DNA of 64,000 bases from Naematelia aurantialba (Eukaryota; Basidiomycota; Tremellomycetes; Tremellales; Naemateliaceae): positions 2,170,501 through 2,234,500 of the forward strand of contig JAKFAO010000002.1 of the NCBI GenBank assembly GCA_021527695.1, written 5' to 3'. Positions 11,949-25,432 of the stretch are shown here, piece by piece (the first letter of the stretch is position 1; every line of letters starts with the position of its first letter). The notes under the pieces were generated by a model. It had not been told where the DNA came from. It searched no databases and was given only the letters and a program-made list of their open reading frames with translations. The position numbers and the translations under genes are program-made.

Positions 11949-14750
11949 ATGGCCACCTCGCCGCCTGCGAGGGACTCGCAATCAGTATTCAAGGCTCTTG
12001 GAGCCCTTGGATCCTATGCCGATCGAATCAAGTCGCCAAACGGCGCCGCCAACTCCAAAACCCTCCCCAATATCGCATCAGCCGCGCCATCATCGTCTGC
12101 TTCATCGTCCAATAACAGAATCAAAACTGCCCCACCTCCTCCTCCGCCGGCCGCGGAGGTTGACGATGGACCATGGCAGACTGTGGGGGGACCAAAAGCC
12201 AAAGCCAAAACGGACAGGCAAGACGAACGAAAGGGGGGGAGCAGTTCGCGGGACAATTGGCGTGAGCGGCCAGCAAGACAGGATAAGACGGACCAGGAGG
12301 AGCGCAGACCCACGACTGGGAAGCCAAGCAAAAAGGGAGCAAGTTCTAGCTTGCCGCCCCCTGTCGAGAAAACTCCCGCACCAAGACGAGTCACCGCTGT
12401 ATCGGCTGCCGGTACCCCGACGTCGGTTTGGGGAACACCTTTACCTCGTCACCAGACATCACAATCAACTCCAGCATCCGTCGCCCCCACTGCGGTGCAG
12501 ACCCCGAGAACTGTTCAATCGCATAGCCAGACAGTCCCCTCCTCACCTTCCCTCAACGGAACAACAGTAACAGCCAACTCCGTCCCGCCTTCTATTGGAT
12601 CACCCAACATGTACGCGGAGACAGCTTCTGATTCGACCGCATCTGCCAGTGTCACCACGAAAAATGACGAAGACGAGAACGATTGGCGTACGAAAACGAA
12701 GGAAGTACAGCCTTCATTAAAGCCGGCAGCCTCCCTACCACCAGTCAATCCCTGGTCCATCAAACAGATCGCACAGATCCCCCCGCCTGTGAAGACGGAA
12801 CCGGCCTCAGAAAGCGGAGCCGCTGTCAACTCGAGTTCACCATCTATCCAATTTGGCTCGGTCGGCCCAAAATCCTCGCTTGAGCCCTCCCTGCAACCAA
12901 CGCTACCGAACGGACGCGCGACCGAGGAAGGTGGTAAGGGTGCTGGAAAGACTAAGAAAGGGCCGAAAACTGTTGCCCCGCCGACTGATCCGACTTCTTG
13001 GCCGGACGTGAAGCAAGCTGCTGAGGTGATCAAGGTGACCGAGGAGAAGAAAGACAAGATACCGAAGAAAGAGACCGAAGACGTCCCTGTACTCGAAGAA
13101 GGGTCAGGTGCCAACATCGGCAGTGAGTTCATGGCTGATCGACGATCATCATGGTCCTGACGTTGTTGCAGAGAAAACAAAATGGACGCCCATTCCCGCG
13201 ACAGAGCTCTTGGCGGCCGCGGACGAGGCTGCCGAGGCCAATCGCCGGCAAGCGGCAGCTCGTAAACGGGCAGCACGGGCCGAAATGTCTACTTCTCCTA
13301 CTCGGGGCGGCAAGGCTCGCAAACCGACCGATCGAAGTGTACGGACTGTGCGAGCCGGGTCAAACGAAATACGTTTACCGCCGAATGTATCGCAGACGCA
13401 GCGGGCCAACGGATTCAAACCTACGTTCGGTTCAATTCGACCCGCATCTGAGAGTGGATCCTCGGCCTTGCAGGTGACTGACGATGGTGCTCAAGCCGAG
13501 GCGTCGACAAGTAGTGGTGGAGTGCCGAGTGCACCGCTCTCGAGACAAAATAGCTCGCAATCGAGGCGCAACTCTTCCAGTAAGGCCAGCCAGGCCCAAT
13601 CTACTGGAATGCCTTCAGAGTTCAACGGATCAATACCTGTGACCGCCTCACACACTGCTCCTATTGCCCAGAATCCACAATTCATGGGCATGGTCGGCCA
13701 GATGCCCCGTCTACCCCGAGGACGTGACTTTCGCGTACCTTTCCCAAATCGCGGACGAGGAGGCGCATACCGCGCAGGTTCGGTACCACATAAGTTCACC
13801 TCGCCGACCAACGGCTTTGTTCCTCTTCCTGGTCAAGAAGGGTTTGCGGGCATGAATCTCTACCAGAGGGGTTATGGGATGGGGTTCCCAGGGGGTTATT
13901 ACATGCCCGGACCGGGAATGTACGACCCCATGCAAGCATACGGCAGACAGGGTGTCACTGTACCGCCACCACCGATGCCTCAGACTTTCGTGCAGGGGCT
14001 GGACAGTCTGCGATTCTATCTTCTTGGACAAGTGAGCTTGGCATACTGTTCATCGATCAAGCTGATGATTGCAGGTCGAGTACTACTTTTCTCTACAAAA
14101 CCTCGCTATGGACTTCTTCCTCCGTCAACAGGCATGTCCGCTTTTCTCGCGAGACACAACGTGCTGATAGTACATAGATGGACTCGGAAGGCTGGATTGA
14201 CATTTCCACCATCGCCTCTTTCAACAGGGTCAAGTCACTCACGTTGGACCAAGCGCTCGTCAAGGAGATGATGAGCCTATCATCTCTGCTCGAGGTAAGA
14301 GAGGAGAAGGTCCGTCTCGCCCAAGCCTCCAAGAAGTGGGTACTTCCCGATGCCAAGCCGTCATCCTTCGAGCCTAGTCCAACTTCGCCTGAGCCACCTG
14401 CGGGGGACCAACACAAAGTGGCAGATGATATGGGCATGACAATGATGAACATGGGCGTCGGTATGGGGATGGGCGTAGGTGAACACCCGTTTGGGGAGGA
14501 GATTGAGCGAAAGTACGAGTACGAGCCTGGAGGTGTGCACGGCGCATTGATGAAGAGTGCGAGCTCGAGTACTACAGTGCAACCGCTGCCTTCGACGTCG
14601 AGCGAGACTACATGGACGGCAGAGGGGACCGAGGCGGACGAGAGCATGGAGAAGAGCGAAGATGGTTCAAAGGTAGATGGCATGACCGAGACGCCCGCGA
14701 CCAGCATGAGTGGGGACACGAAGGATGGCCAAGAGGTAGAACTGCACTAA
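11949..14750 (+). CDS. La-domain RNA-binding protein (LARP1/Slf1-like)
   Basis: This encodes a cytoplasmic RNA-binding protein of the La-related family; fungal members bind mRNAs and influence translation and stability. The start ATG at 11949 gives MATSPPARDSQSVFKALGAL. The first 600 or so residues are low-complexity (Ser, Thr, Pro, Lys) with short motifs such as DDGPWQTVGGPK and VNPWSIKQIAQIPPP. The next exon (from about 13171) has Ala/Arg-rich and RGG-like stretches. The La winged helix is near the C-terminus: FVQGLDSLRFYLLGQ, VEYYFSLQNLAMDFFLRQQ, then MDSEGWIDISTIASFNRVK and LEVREEKVRLAQASKKWVL. No RRM or DM15 repeat follows. Introns are at about 13122-13170, 14032-14074 and 14132-14177; the last has a GC donor. 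A Met/Gly-rich and acidic tail ends at TAA 14748-14750. Confidence 0.9.
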
Positions 14751-16663
14751 TGATCACGCGCTCGGGGCTTGAGAAATTATTGCGAACAGTGTAGTGAGTC
14801 CCCTGGCCATTCGCCGACAGCTGGGCAGGATCGGTGCTGATGGCATAAACAGAAGCAAAGCTCGCAGCGCATCACAATCATTCAAGGCGACCGACGACCA
14901 ATACATGCTCTATTCCTGGACTCTGGCGAGAAGCAGAAGAAGACCCTTTCCGTCTACGCACGCTCCCACTACAAATAACGAGGATGAACACGAACGACTC
15001 GGCTACGGTTACGTTACGCTTCATGTCTCAAATGCCACGCCTATACCGCAACACGCTGCTTGCTCTTCTCACCCGTTTTTTCACTCTCATCTTCCTTTCC
15101 GCCTTTTCCTCCCCAGCTTGCTTTTTCCGCTCTTCCTATCGTCCCATTGGCGACTCGATTCGGTTTTCATTCCGATTCCAACTCGGTATTCATCGCATAT
15201 GTACATGTCGTCTGTGGCTTTTGGCTCCGACTCTTAGCATTGTTCCGTTCATTCTACATACTCTTCATTTGATTTGCTCTGAACCATCTCTATGCACTTC
15301 AGACTGCAGTCTCGACCGGCGGAGGAGATGGGTTCTCGCTCAGGAAGCATATTCTGGCGGACACAGCGGGGTCAACGGATGCATTGCGCGTCACTAGCAT
15401 GACTCGGGGAGGGGGCGCTGTTGGACGTAAGGGGAATGAGGAAGATATCATGCAACATCGTGCCATATACGAGGGGGCTCGCCTGTACCGCGCTGATCTC
15501 TCCGTCAGCTGACGCCGGTGGACGGCGTGGACCTCCAGAGTCATCGCGGCGAGGCTGGCACACCTGGCCCCTAGTCACGCCAGAGTTATATTGCTCCTCT
15601 CGCTCTCGCCTTCCTGCTCTTTACCCCGCTGACTCGCTCGTCTACCCATTCATCACTGTAATGCCAAACCTGCTGCAAGGGCTGCTATCCTTCATCGACA
15701 ATATCCCCGATCCCCGATGACGACCTCGCCTACATGCACCCCAGCCGTACAAATAACCCGATATACAGCACCAGGGAATACAGGCTAGACTGCCCGGGGT
15801 GAGTGAAGTGCGTACTGTACTGTGGATGCGACTTGGTTGAGACAATACACAGGAGTTTGACGCGGACAAGAACTGCCGCGAGCCATCAACATCCATGTTC
15901 ACGTGACTCACGGGCAGGGTCCACAAAGCCCGCTGAGGGGTCTGGCGAACAAGGGCGCGAGCGTTGCGATTTTCTTTATACCGCCTGACCGTGCTCTTAC
16001 TGTAGGGCCGCATTTCCTCCCGAGGCGCTCCGCGAATCGCGGCGGCTGACGCTGACGCTGGCCATTTCCGGATAGAGGGGTGATGAGGGAAGAGCTTGCA
16101 TAGGCACCGCCAGATTTTGGCTATAGGGACGCACGAGACTTCAATCCGGTAGGTAGCACGTTGCAGCGGGCCGTGATGGCACGGCCCGCAGAATTGTCTG
16201 TCGAGAACGAACCCACATCACCACATCACCTTGCATGTGCATCCAAGTCATTATCATTATCGTAGGCGTCAGAATGAGTCTGCGGCCATTCGCCGCTGGC
16301 TACCCACATAGGATTACCTCATATTGTCTCTCGAGTATGTTGCCACAAAGCCATCATATATGTTGACGGCCTTGCTACGTCCATCCCATCCTCGACATTT
16401 CTTCCTTCCTGCCATCAGTGAATGATGGGATCAGAGGATGTTGCCGAAATCGAGGCGCGTTTGAGAAGGACTCTCATCCATTACTTGATCGCAGTAGCAA
16501 TCAAATTATCATAGGTTACATAGTCACAAGCGCCCCATGCTTCACGCACCGATGGCCACGCTTCACTCTTTTGGTGATACAGCGGAGCCCACTGAATCGT
16601 CACGTGCAATCCTAGGCGATAGACACAGTCAGTTTCCATATCGCCTGGCAAAGTTGGATTGAC
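14751..16663. other. 1.9 kb gene-poor region
   Basis: No coding gene can be supported on either strand. Up to about 15000 it is probably 3' untranslated region of the La-domain gene. CT-rich sequence around 15060-15240 resembles a promoter leader but leads to no recognisable frame. A perfect inverted repeat lies at 16166-16189 and is listed separately. Confidence 0.4.
16166..16189. repeat. Perfect 10-bp inverted repeat with 4-nt loop
   Basis: GCGGGCCGTG is followed by ATGG and then CACGGCCCGC. The arms are exact reverse complements and GC-rich, so RNA from either strand would form a stable hairpin. It has no T-run after it and no nearby gene end closer than about 500 bases (the APH-type gene). 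Confidence 0.7.
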
Positions 16664-18111
16664 TCACCCTGCGGCCGGGGCACCAGCGAGCTGGCGGTAC
16701 ATATCTTCCTGCCACTCTTCAGCTACCGTATCGCCCATGGTTTGCCCCTTCTCGAGCGCTGCCATCCACTTGATCGGATTTCTCCACAGGAAAGATTCAA
16801 AATTCCTCGGCTGCCTCTACTGCCTCCACCATTTGACGCTTGTGTTCTCCCGAATCAAACTCGTCGGCCCAGAGCGGTGCGATTCGCCTCATCTCGTCGA
16901 GAAATGTCTGTCGCAAGAGTGTCGCCTCGTACTCGAATAGATGTATCCAGAAGAGCGAGTCTTTAGTCCGTTCGTCATCTGTCTTTTCCTCACCGGTTGT
17001 AGGATCGATGGCAATGCCGTGATATGACGGGACAGGTCTGACCCTGCCGGTTCGGCTTACGAAACAGGTTGGCATCTGACAGGTTTGCCACACCGGCACA
17101 ACCAGGACGTGCTCCCAGTCGAGCACCGAGACAAGCGCCATATCATCGTCTACCATGACGTTTCGCTCGTGCAGGTCGTGGTGGTATATTCGAGTCGATT
17201 CAGGGTGGTTCAACGAAGGAAAAAAGCGTGGAAGGAGGCCCAGCAGGCGCTCTGCAAAGTCGGTCACCGTGTGGATCTCGTTTGCCAAGTAGGCGAATTC
17301 CTTATCGTCAGGATCGAGGTTTCGCAGGCGGCGCTGACCTTGCACCAAGACGTGCCGAAGGCGAGTTTCGAGCCAGGAATGGGCATCGCGGAAGGGTCCT
17401 TCGATCGACGAGTCGTCTGCTGAATAGGCCGGTCCCCATCTGGCCGCAGCGATCGGACCAGTCTTGACCTGATAGGCATTGGTGGGGAACATCGAAAGAC
17501 CTGCTGGCGCGGGATATAGGCAGCCGATCGACGTGAAGACTTTGCCAAAGATACTCGCCTGATTTCTGGCCAGCGTCCGCGCCAGCACCTCGTTCTTCGG
17601 GAACCGCATCTTCCTCCATACTTCCGGCAGCAGCGGGCGACCGCGAACGAATTCCATCAGGATCCACGGGAATCGAAGGGCATTTTCTGACGAGGAACAC
17701 GAGTCGATGACGCGAGGGACTTTGACATCTGGCTACGAATGTGTCACCGTCACCATATATCGACGCAGCGTTGATCGGGAACAGGAAAGAGCAAGGACAA
17801 CTGGCCAGCTGACTGATGACACGCATGGTTGCCACTTCACTCAAGATCTTGTTCGGAGCGTCAATAGGTAGCGACACTCGCATAACGAATTGGCTGGATT
17901 CGGTGCAGACGTGATAGACTTTATTGTATGATCCTTGTCCATGAAGGATGACACTGCAGCGCGTCCGAAGCGAGAGCTCGAGGACTCTTCTGCACGTCTC
18001 CTCAATCGCCATCACGTCCGGCTCGACCGACCAAACAGGCCGACAATCGAGAGCATCATACTCCCATCGCAGTCCGTAAGGCTGCTCGTCGACACTTGTA
18101 GATTCCGACAT
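16664..18111 (-). pseudogene. APH-fold kinase/phosphotransferase family protein, probable frameshift near its end
   Basis: The product belongs to the aminoglycoside-phosphotransferase-like (APH) kinase superfamily, which in fungi is large and mostly of unknown substrate. ATG 18111 opens MSESTSVDEQPYGLRWEYD. The N-lobe shows GSYNKVYHV and FVMRVSLP. An intron (GTTGTC donor) then leads to NVKVPRVIDSCSS and PWILMEFVRGRPLLPEVW. The catalytic loop is IYHHDLHERNVMVDD (HxDxxxxN) and the metal site is LDWEH. The frame runs into TGA at 16799-16797 just after EAVEAAEEF. Shifted by one base, it continues with ESFLWRNPIKW and then MGDTVAEEWQEDMYRQL to a stop at 16664, so a single-base indel in the AAAA run at 16799-16802 is likely. 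This may be an assembly error, a recent lesion, or the true end at 16797; I cannot decide. I label it pseudogene only for that reason. Confidence 0.65.
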
Positions 18112-18557
18112 CGGGAGAATGGCAGACAAGGCACAAGACAAGAATCTCGTCGAAGCTCGTGAGGCTCCGATTACGTAACTTGCTTGACGCTTGCATACTG
18201 TCGTGCTGGGTACTGTGGCTACTAGAGGCTTCTGGACGAGACTGGGACGATGGGGACTCGAAGAGTATACTAGAGCAAGAGAGAGAGAGAGCGTCACAAG
18301 AGATACAGTCTTCGAGAGGGAATTGAAAAGAGTACGAGATTTTATATATTGCATTCTGATTATACGAGATCCTGAGTTCAGGGACTCGGAACAGGTTTAT
18401 CGTTGTCCGCCATGACTCTTGCAGATTTATACAACATAGACCTATAGGATGCGAATGGACTGACGTGACCGGTCATGGCAGAGGGCAAAGAGACACCCCG
18501 AGAGCAGATATAAGCGACCCCGTGAGCAGATATAAGCGAAACAAGTCGGGCTCGAGA
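18112..18557. other. Spacer between DIM1 end and the APH-type gene start
   Basis: This holds the APH-type gene promoter and the DIM1 3' end. Two copies of a 16-nt direct repeat, GAGCAGATATAAGCGA, lie near 18500-18540, followed by AAACAAG. An A/G-rich run of AGAGAGAGAGAG lies near 18275-18292. Confidence 0.4.
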
Positions 18558-20880
<2,323 letters not shown>

Positions 20881-21181
20881 CGTGGACTACAGATCTCTCA
20901 AAGGGTCGAAAACCAAAAAAACACCACGGGCAGACTTTTGCCTTTAGTCACGTGATCCAGCCACCAGCAAAATATGTACTTCAAATTCATACATCTCGCC
21001 ATTACGCAGCAGCACTTTTCAATCCAGACAAGACAGCCTAATAGTTTCCGCCGTTTACATGAAAATCATGATCAGCATCGCGTTCGTCTCTACCGCCGCA
21101 GTCTCTCCACGATTGTGTTGCCATTTCGCTCACTTGCCTCCCCAGCCCAGATCACCCTTCTTCCCCTCCTGCGTCCCACGC
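20881..21181. other. Spacer between glycogen synthase and DIM1
   Basis: About 300 bases separate two minus-strand genes. It should hold the DIM1 promoter and the glycogen synthase 3' end. I see no further gene. Confidence 0.4.
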
Positions 21182-24100
21182 CTAGTGGTGTCCGTTCACG
21201 TGCCCGTTGGCCTGGACACTGCTCAACGCAGCATCGGCTTGCGCAAGATCCTTCTCAGACAGCTTGCGACCGCCAGAAGGCGTCACCGTGCCCGAGATGG
21301 CGGACGCAAGCGAGTCGGAGCGGTTGCGAGGCTTCATCACGAGTGGGAAGGGGTAGTGGTGTTCGTCGTCGTCGTCGTTGATCCCTCGCCAGCCTAGCGA
21401 ATAAGCCACACTTCCAGACACACAAAACGAATGCAAAGAGGCCAAGCTTCCCCGCACATGCGATTGACTCACTCTTTGCACCCATATAGTCCTGAGTGCC
21501 TAGATGCTCCATCTCCTCGGTCAGCGTCGCATAATCTCCAGGTGTCATCATGCCCGTCCTCATTCTCGGGCTGCCTGGAGCCGACAAAGGCGGCGCGATA
21601 CGCTGCACACCAGTGTAGTCCGGCTCATCGTCGTCGAACGAATCGGGGTACGCTCGGCGAAGGGCAAGCTGACGTGCTTTCACGTATTCAAGACCCAGAG
21701 ACTTCCAGTCGAGCAGCTCCGAGAGTCGCTCCGTTCGGTTTCGCTGGTTGATTCGCTGCCGTCGAGACTTCATTGTGAATGACATCATCTGGCTGGTCTG
21801 GATCGCCATTAGTCACAGCCACGGCCACATTCAAAAAAAGACTTACGAGCTGGCTGACAGACTCCTCCACGCCTTGGCCACGTCGGTCCACAATGTAGCA
21901 ACCGTAGTCCTGAACCGTCAGCATGACGCAAACCATCAGATGAGACCCGCGTACGTCAGGCGTTTCCAGCAGATCTTCCATGAAGCAACCAAAACCCGAC
22001 AGGTTGGTCGTGATGTTGGGTATACCCATGACAGTACATTCGGCTGGTGTGTAGCCGAACGGCTCGTCTACAGACATTAGACCAGTCGGCCAGATCTGAA
22101 TGAGCCACTCACAGTACGAAGGGAAGACACCCAAATGGCAACCTCGGACAAACTCCTCGTAGTCGAGACCCAGGATCGGGTTGTTCGAACTCAAGAACTC
22201 GGGGTGGAAAATAACTTTTACACGGTCTTGAGGTCGATTGAAGAGCTGCACTCGTCGGATCTGATTCAAGATGGGATCATGGGCATCATCCGCCATGTTA
22301 TGCGTGACAATGGGAGGGAGCGAGTTGCGCTTGAGTGCAAAGACTCGGCGCTTCAGGAGAATTTTGTCTTCCTTGGAGAGGAGTTCCTCGGGATTCGGCA
22401 CCTCGGTACCGTGTTCGCTGATACATGAGCAGGGGAAATGAACGGGACGGGGCACACTTACCCGGAGTATCTGGCGGCATGCTCGAAGATTCGCTTGCCG
22501 ACGCGCTCTGTAATCTGCTTGACGCACTCTTGCAATTGCGCCGTGACAGCTTGACCCTTGAGCGCTTCGATGGTGTACGAGTTATTGGCTGCAGGCATGA
22601 TGATGAATGCCACGACTGTCGTTTTAGATCCCATCTTCTGCAAGCGATGGTTCAGGCCTGGACAGCATAAGCGGCGGTATCTGGCGTCGTTATCGACAGT
22701 ACTCACGAGCAAGCGACTCGATAAACATATCCACACCCTTGTTCCTAAACTCGTATCGCCCAGCAGTGAACATATAGATTGTGTTCTCCAAGTCGAAGTC
22801 GTAGTGGCCATAGAAATGACCACGGATAAAGTCGTTGATCTTTTCCTTCGACGTGACGTGTAGGTTCTGGAACTCGTGCATGGCCGCAAACTTCTTGACA
22901 TTCAGGCCGTTAGGCAGGACCCCGTCTGAAGATATCAGCCTTGAACCCATGGGCAAACACTTGAGCTGACCTGGCTTGCGCTTGAGCAGATGTTCACTCT
23001 CAAACGCCGTGATATGAGATACTGTGGTGAACACATCTGCACAATGTGCCGCACTCCGCTCGATACAGTATCTGAGCGTTTCCATCAGCAGCGCAGCAAT
23101 TTCTAGGGCATGTAAACGCACCGGTGGTAGATGCCTCGTTTGCCCGCTTCATGATCCACGTCGAAGTACTGCAAGTTATTGTAGAAATCAACGCTGCCAG
23201 CACAGAGGTAACGACCGAGCAGTGTGGCGTGGGTGGTGAAGATGGTGGTCACATCAATGTGTCGCTTTCGACACAGGGGGATGGCTAGACCGGCCTGCCA
23301 TTCGTGGAAGTGGGCGATGATGGCGGTCTCCGTTTCTCGGGACGAGAACTTTGTTCATTCAGTTTACTACAACGACGAGATTATTCGGAAACACCTCACC
23401 TCGCCCAGGAACCATGCGACCATATAGCCGAAGACGATCGTCTCGTTGGTTTCGTGATCATTCGGTGGAGAGGGGATGCCCGCGAGGTTCCACAAATCGG
23501 TCTTCCACTCATCCATACTGACAATCGTTAGCATGGTCGTCACGACGGAGCGGGAGAGGGTGATCACCGGTTGTAGCAGCTTCCGGTATCGAAGAGGAGC
23601 ACCCGTGGGGCGCCCTCAATCAGCCATCGGCCGTAGATGAGCTTGACGCCGCGCTCCTTCATTGACTGTAGGGTCAGAGCAAAAGGTGTCCCCGGCTCGC
23701 TAGACGAGGTTAGCTTGTTGGCAGGGTCTTGGTGATTGACTCACGGTTCCTCAGATTCGACCTCCATCGGCGCCGTTTTGTACGAGAGTGGGCCGATCAG
23801 GCATAATCTGAGAATGTTAGTCACGTGTCTGGGCCCCGCATCGCTACGTCGCGACACCCTCACTGTGCATGCTTCCGGAGGACACAAGGACGTCGGACAG
23901 CGACGGTGCGAAAAAAGAATGAGGCCACGGGGCGGAAAGCAGAACGGAGGGGTGGGATGGGCCGTAGGACACTGGTAATGAGGATGGGCGATGGAGAAAG
24001 GGAGTCGTGAGGATGAGCCGAGAAAGGGAATAGTGAGGATGTTCACAGGACAGGGAAGGGAAGTAAGAAGAACTCGACTCACCGATCACCATACTCTCTG

Positions 24101-24207
24101 ACCGTGACAGGCACCTTGGTCTTGATGACGGTGTAAATCCCGCCGACCTTATTGGCGACCTCCCACGCGCACTCGAAGAGCAGCGGCGAGTGGACTGAGC
24201 GTGTCAT
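21182..24207 (-). CDS. GSY1: Glycogen synthase (GT3 family)
   Basis: This enzyme adds glucose from UDP-glucose to the non-reducing ends of glycogen in the cytosol. ATG 24207 opens [20 protein letters not shown] and [15 protein letters not shown], the typical GT3 N-terminus with the UDP-glucose-binding KVGGIY motif. Exons follow with [88 protein letters not shown] and [17 protein letters not shown]. The catalytic ExxxxxxxE motif is formed across an intron ([19 protein letters not shown]). The C-terminal regulatory tail has Ser/Thr-Pro sites ([30 protein letters not shown]), as in yeast Gsy2, where such sites are phosphorylated and Arg-rich segments ([12 protein letters not shown] here) bind glucose-6-phosphate. 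The protein ends GHVNGHH at 21182. About eleven introns. Confidence 0.96.
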
Positions 24208-25432
24208 CTTGGTAGTTTCTCGCTAGGTGGTGTTGGGCGGTGTGGTTGTGGACGCTCAAATCGGGCTCTTCTTTGCACGTCGTTGGCGTTGAAGTTGGCG
24301 TTGGCGTCGGGGCGAGAGCGTAAAGTCGAGGTTCGTTGGCGTGACTAGTGCCTGGTACTGGTTACGTGGCTGGAAGGCGGTGTGAATTTGAGATTCTTGT
24401 GGAGCTTGTGGGCGGTCAGGAATGTGTTGAGCTCCAAAAGGGTTGATTGTCTGGTGGATGTATAAAGGAGATGGAGATAGCGGCACCGTTGAAGAGCTAG
24501 AGGAACCGGCGATGAAAGGAGTCCGGGAGGGTAGACACTGGATCAACTCCGTTTCGCAAATGCCTTTCCACCGCATACGGCCAAGCAAGTACCGCACACT
24601 GCACACCAAGCACGAGCACCGAGCACGAGGACGAGCACAGGGGGCACAACCTCAAGCATCGACAGCTTGTCTAGCTTCTTGCAGTTGAAGGTCTCAAGCA
24701 CTCCGCGCACACTCATATCACCGCCAAACCAGACCCCACCCGGGCGCCCCACCTCTCCTTCCTCTCGCCCCCAACCTGCCCCCGACCTCCCTCCTCCCCC
24801 TCCTAGTCCTCGCCGCGTTTACCCCCGTCGCCCATCAGCCAGTACAGCTGCCAACTACACATACACCCCCCAACCAAGCATCGACCGCCATCGCCCTCAC
24901 AGCCGCCGGCGGCACCACTGCCGACCACTTCCTTTCAACCCTTTTCGACCGACCCTTCTCGACCAACTTCTCGACCAACGCTTCCCGCTCAGGGCCGCTA
25001 TCGTCTCTGTGCTCTGGAAACGCACACCACTCACCTGCAACCTCGATGTGATACCTCGTCTCTCGCTGCAGCGGCAAACTGGACTTGTGCTTGACCACTC
25101 GACCTTGCACTCGTGCAAGTTGCAACAGCTGCCGAGAGGATCGCAAAAGAGAACGACGTGGCTAAGGACGAGGTGGTCGATCCAACTGGCAAACGGCGGA
25201 ATGGCCCAGTTACGTATCTCGACGGGAGAAATCTCAGGGAACCCAGTGGGGCCAGTTGCCAGTTTTGGGGGGTAAAGCAGTACGGGGCTCCACGGCAATG
25301 ACCTCATCGAGTCTCCCACGGGGAAATTCTGGTGGCAGCTAGCTCCGATGCATCAATGCTTTTTGTTAAACTACAGAAACACCAGCAAATGCACGTCTAA
25401 TGGCATCCACGTCGTCACCTCTGGCCCCGCCT
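24208..25432. other. CT-rich region between glycogen synthase and RPN1; possible unrecognised + strand gene
   Basis: The stretch 24700-24980 is strongly C/T-rich on the + strand and looks like the leader of a + strand gene. A frame from about 24667 stays open for 200 codons but is a Pro/Ser/Arg composition product. Between 25110 and 25260 a different frame reads AERIAKENDVAKDEVVDP and VTYLDGRNLREPSG, which is more protein-like, yet I cannot join it to a start or to flanking exons. No family is recognised, so I do not call a gene. Confidence 0.35.

Noticed and set aside
14794..15397. Frames of 137-147 codons after the La-domain gene
   Set aside because: They run through CT-rich leader-like sequence and show no family features.
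24667..25275. Pro-rich 202-codon frame on the + strand
   Set aside because: It follows the C/T bias of a promoter-like leader; codon pattern and motifs are absent.
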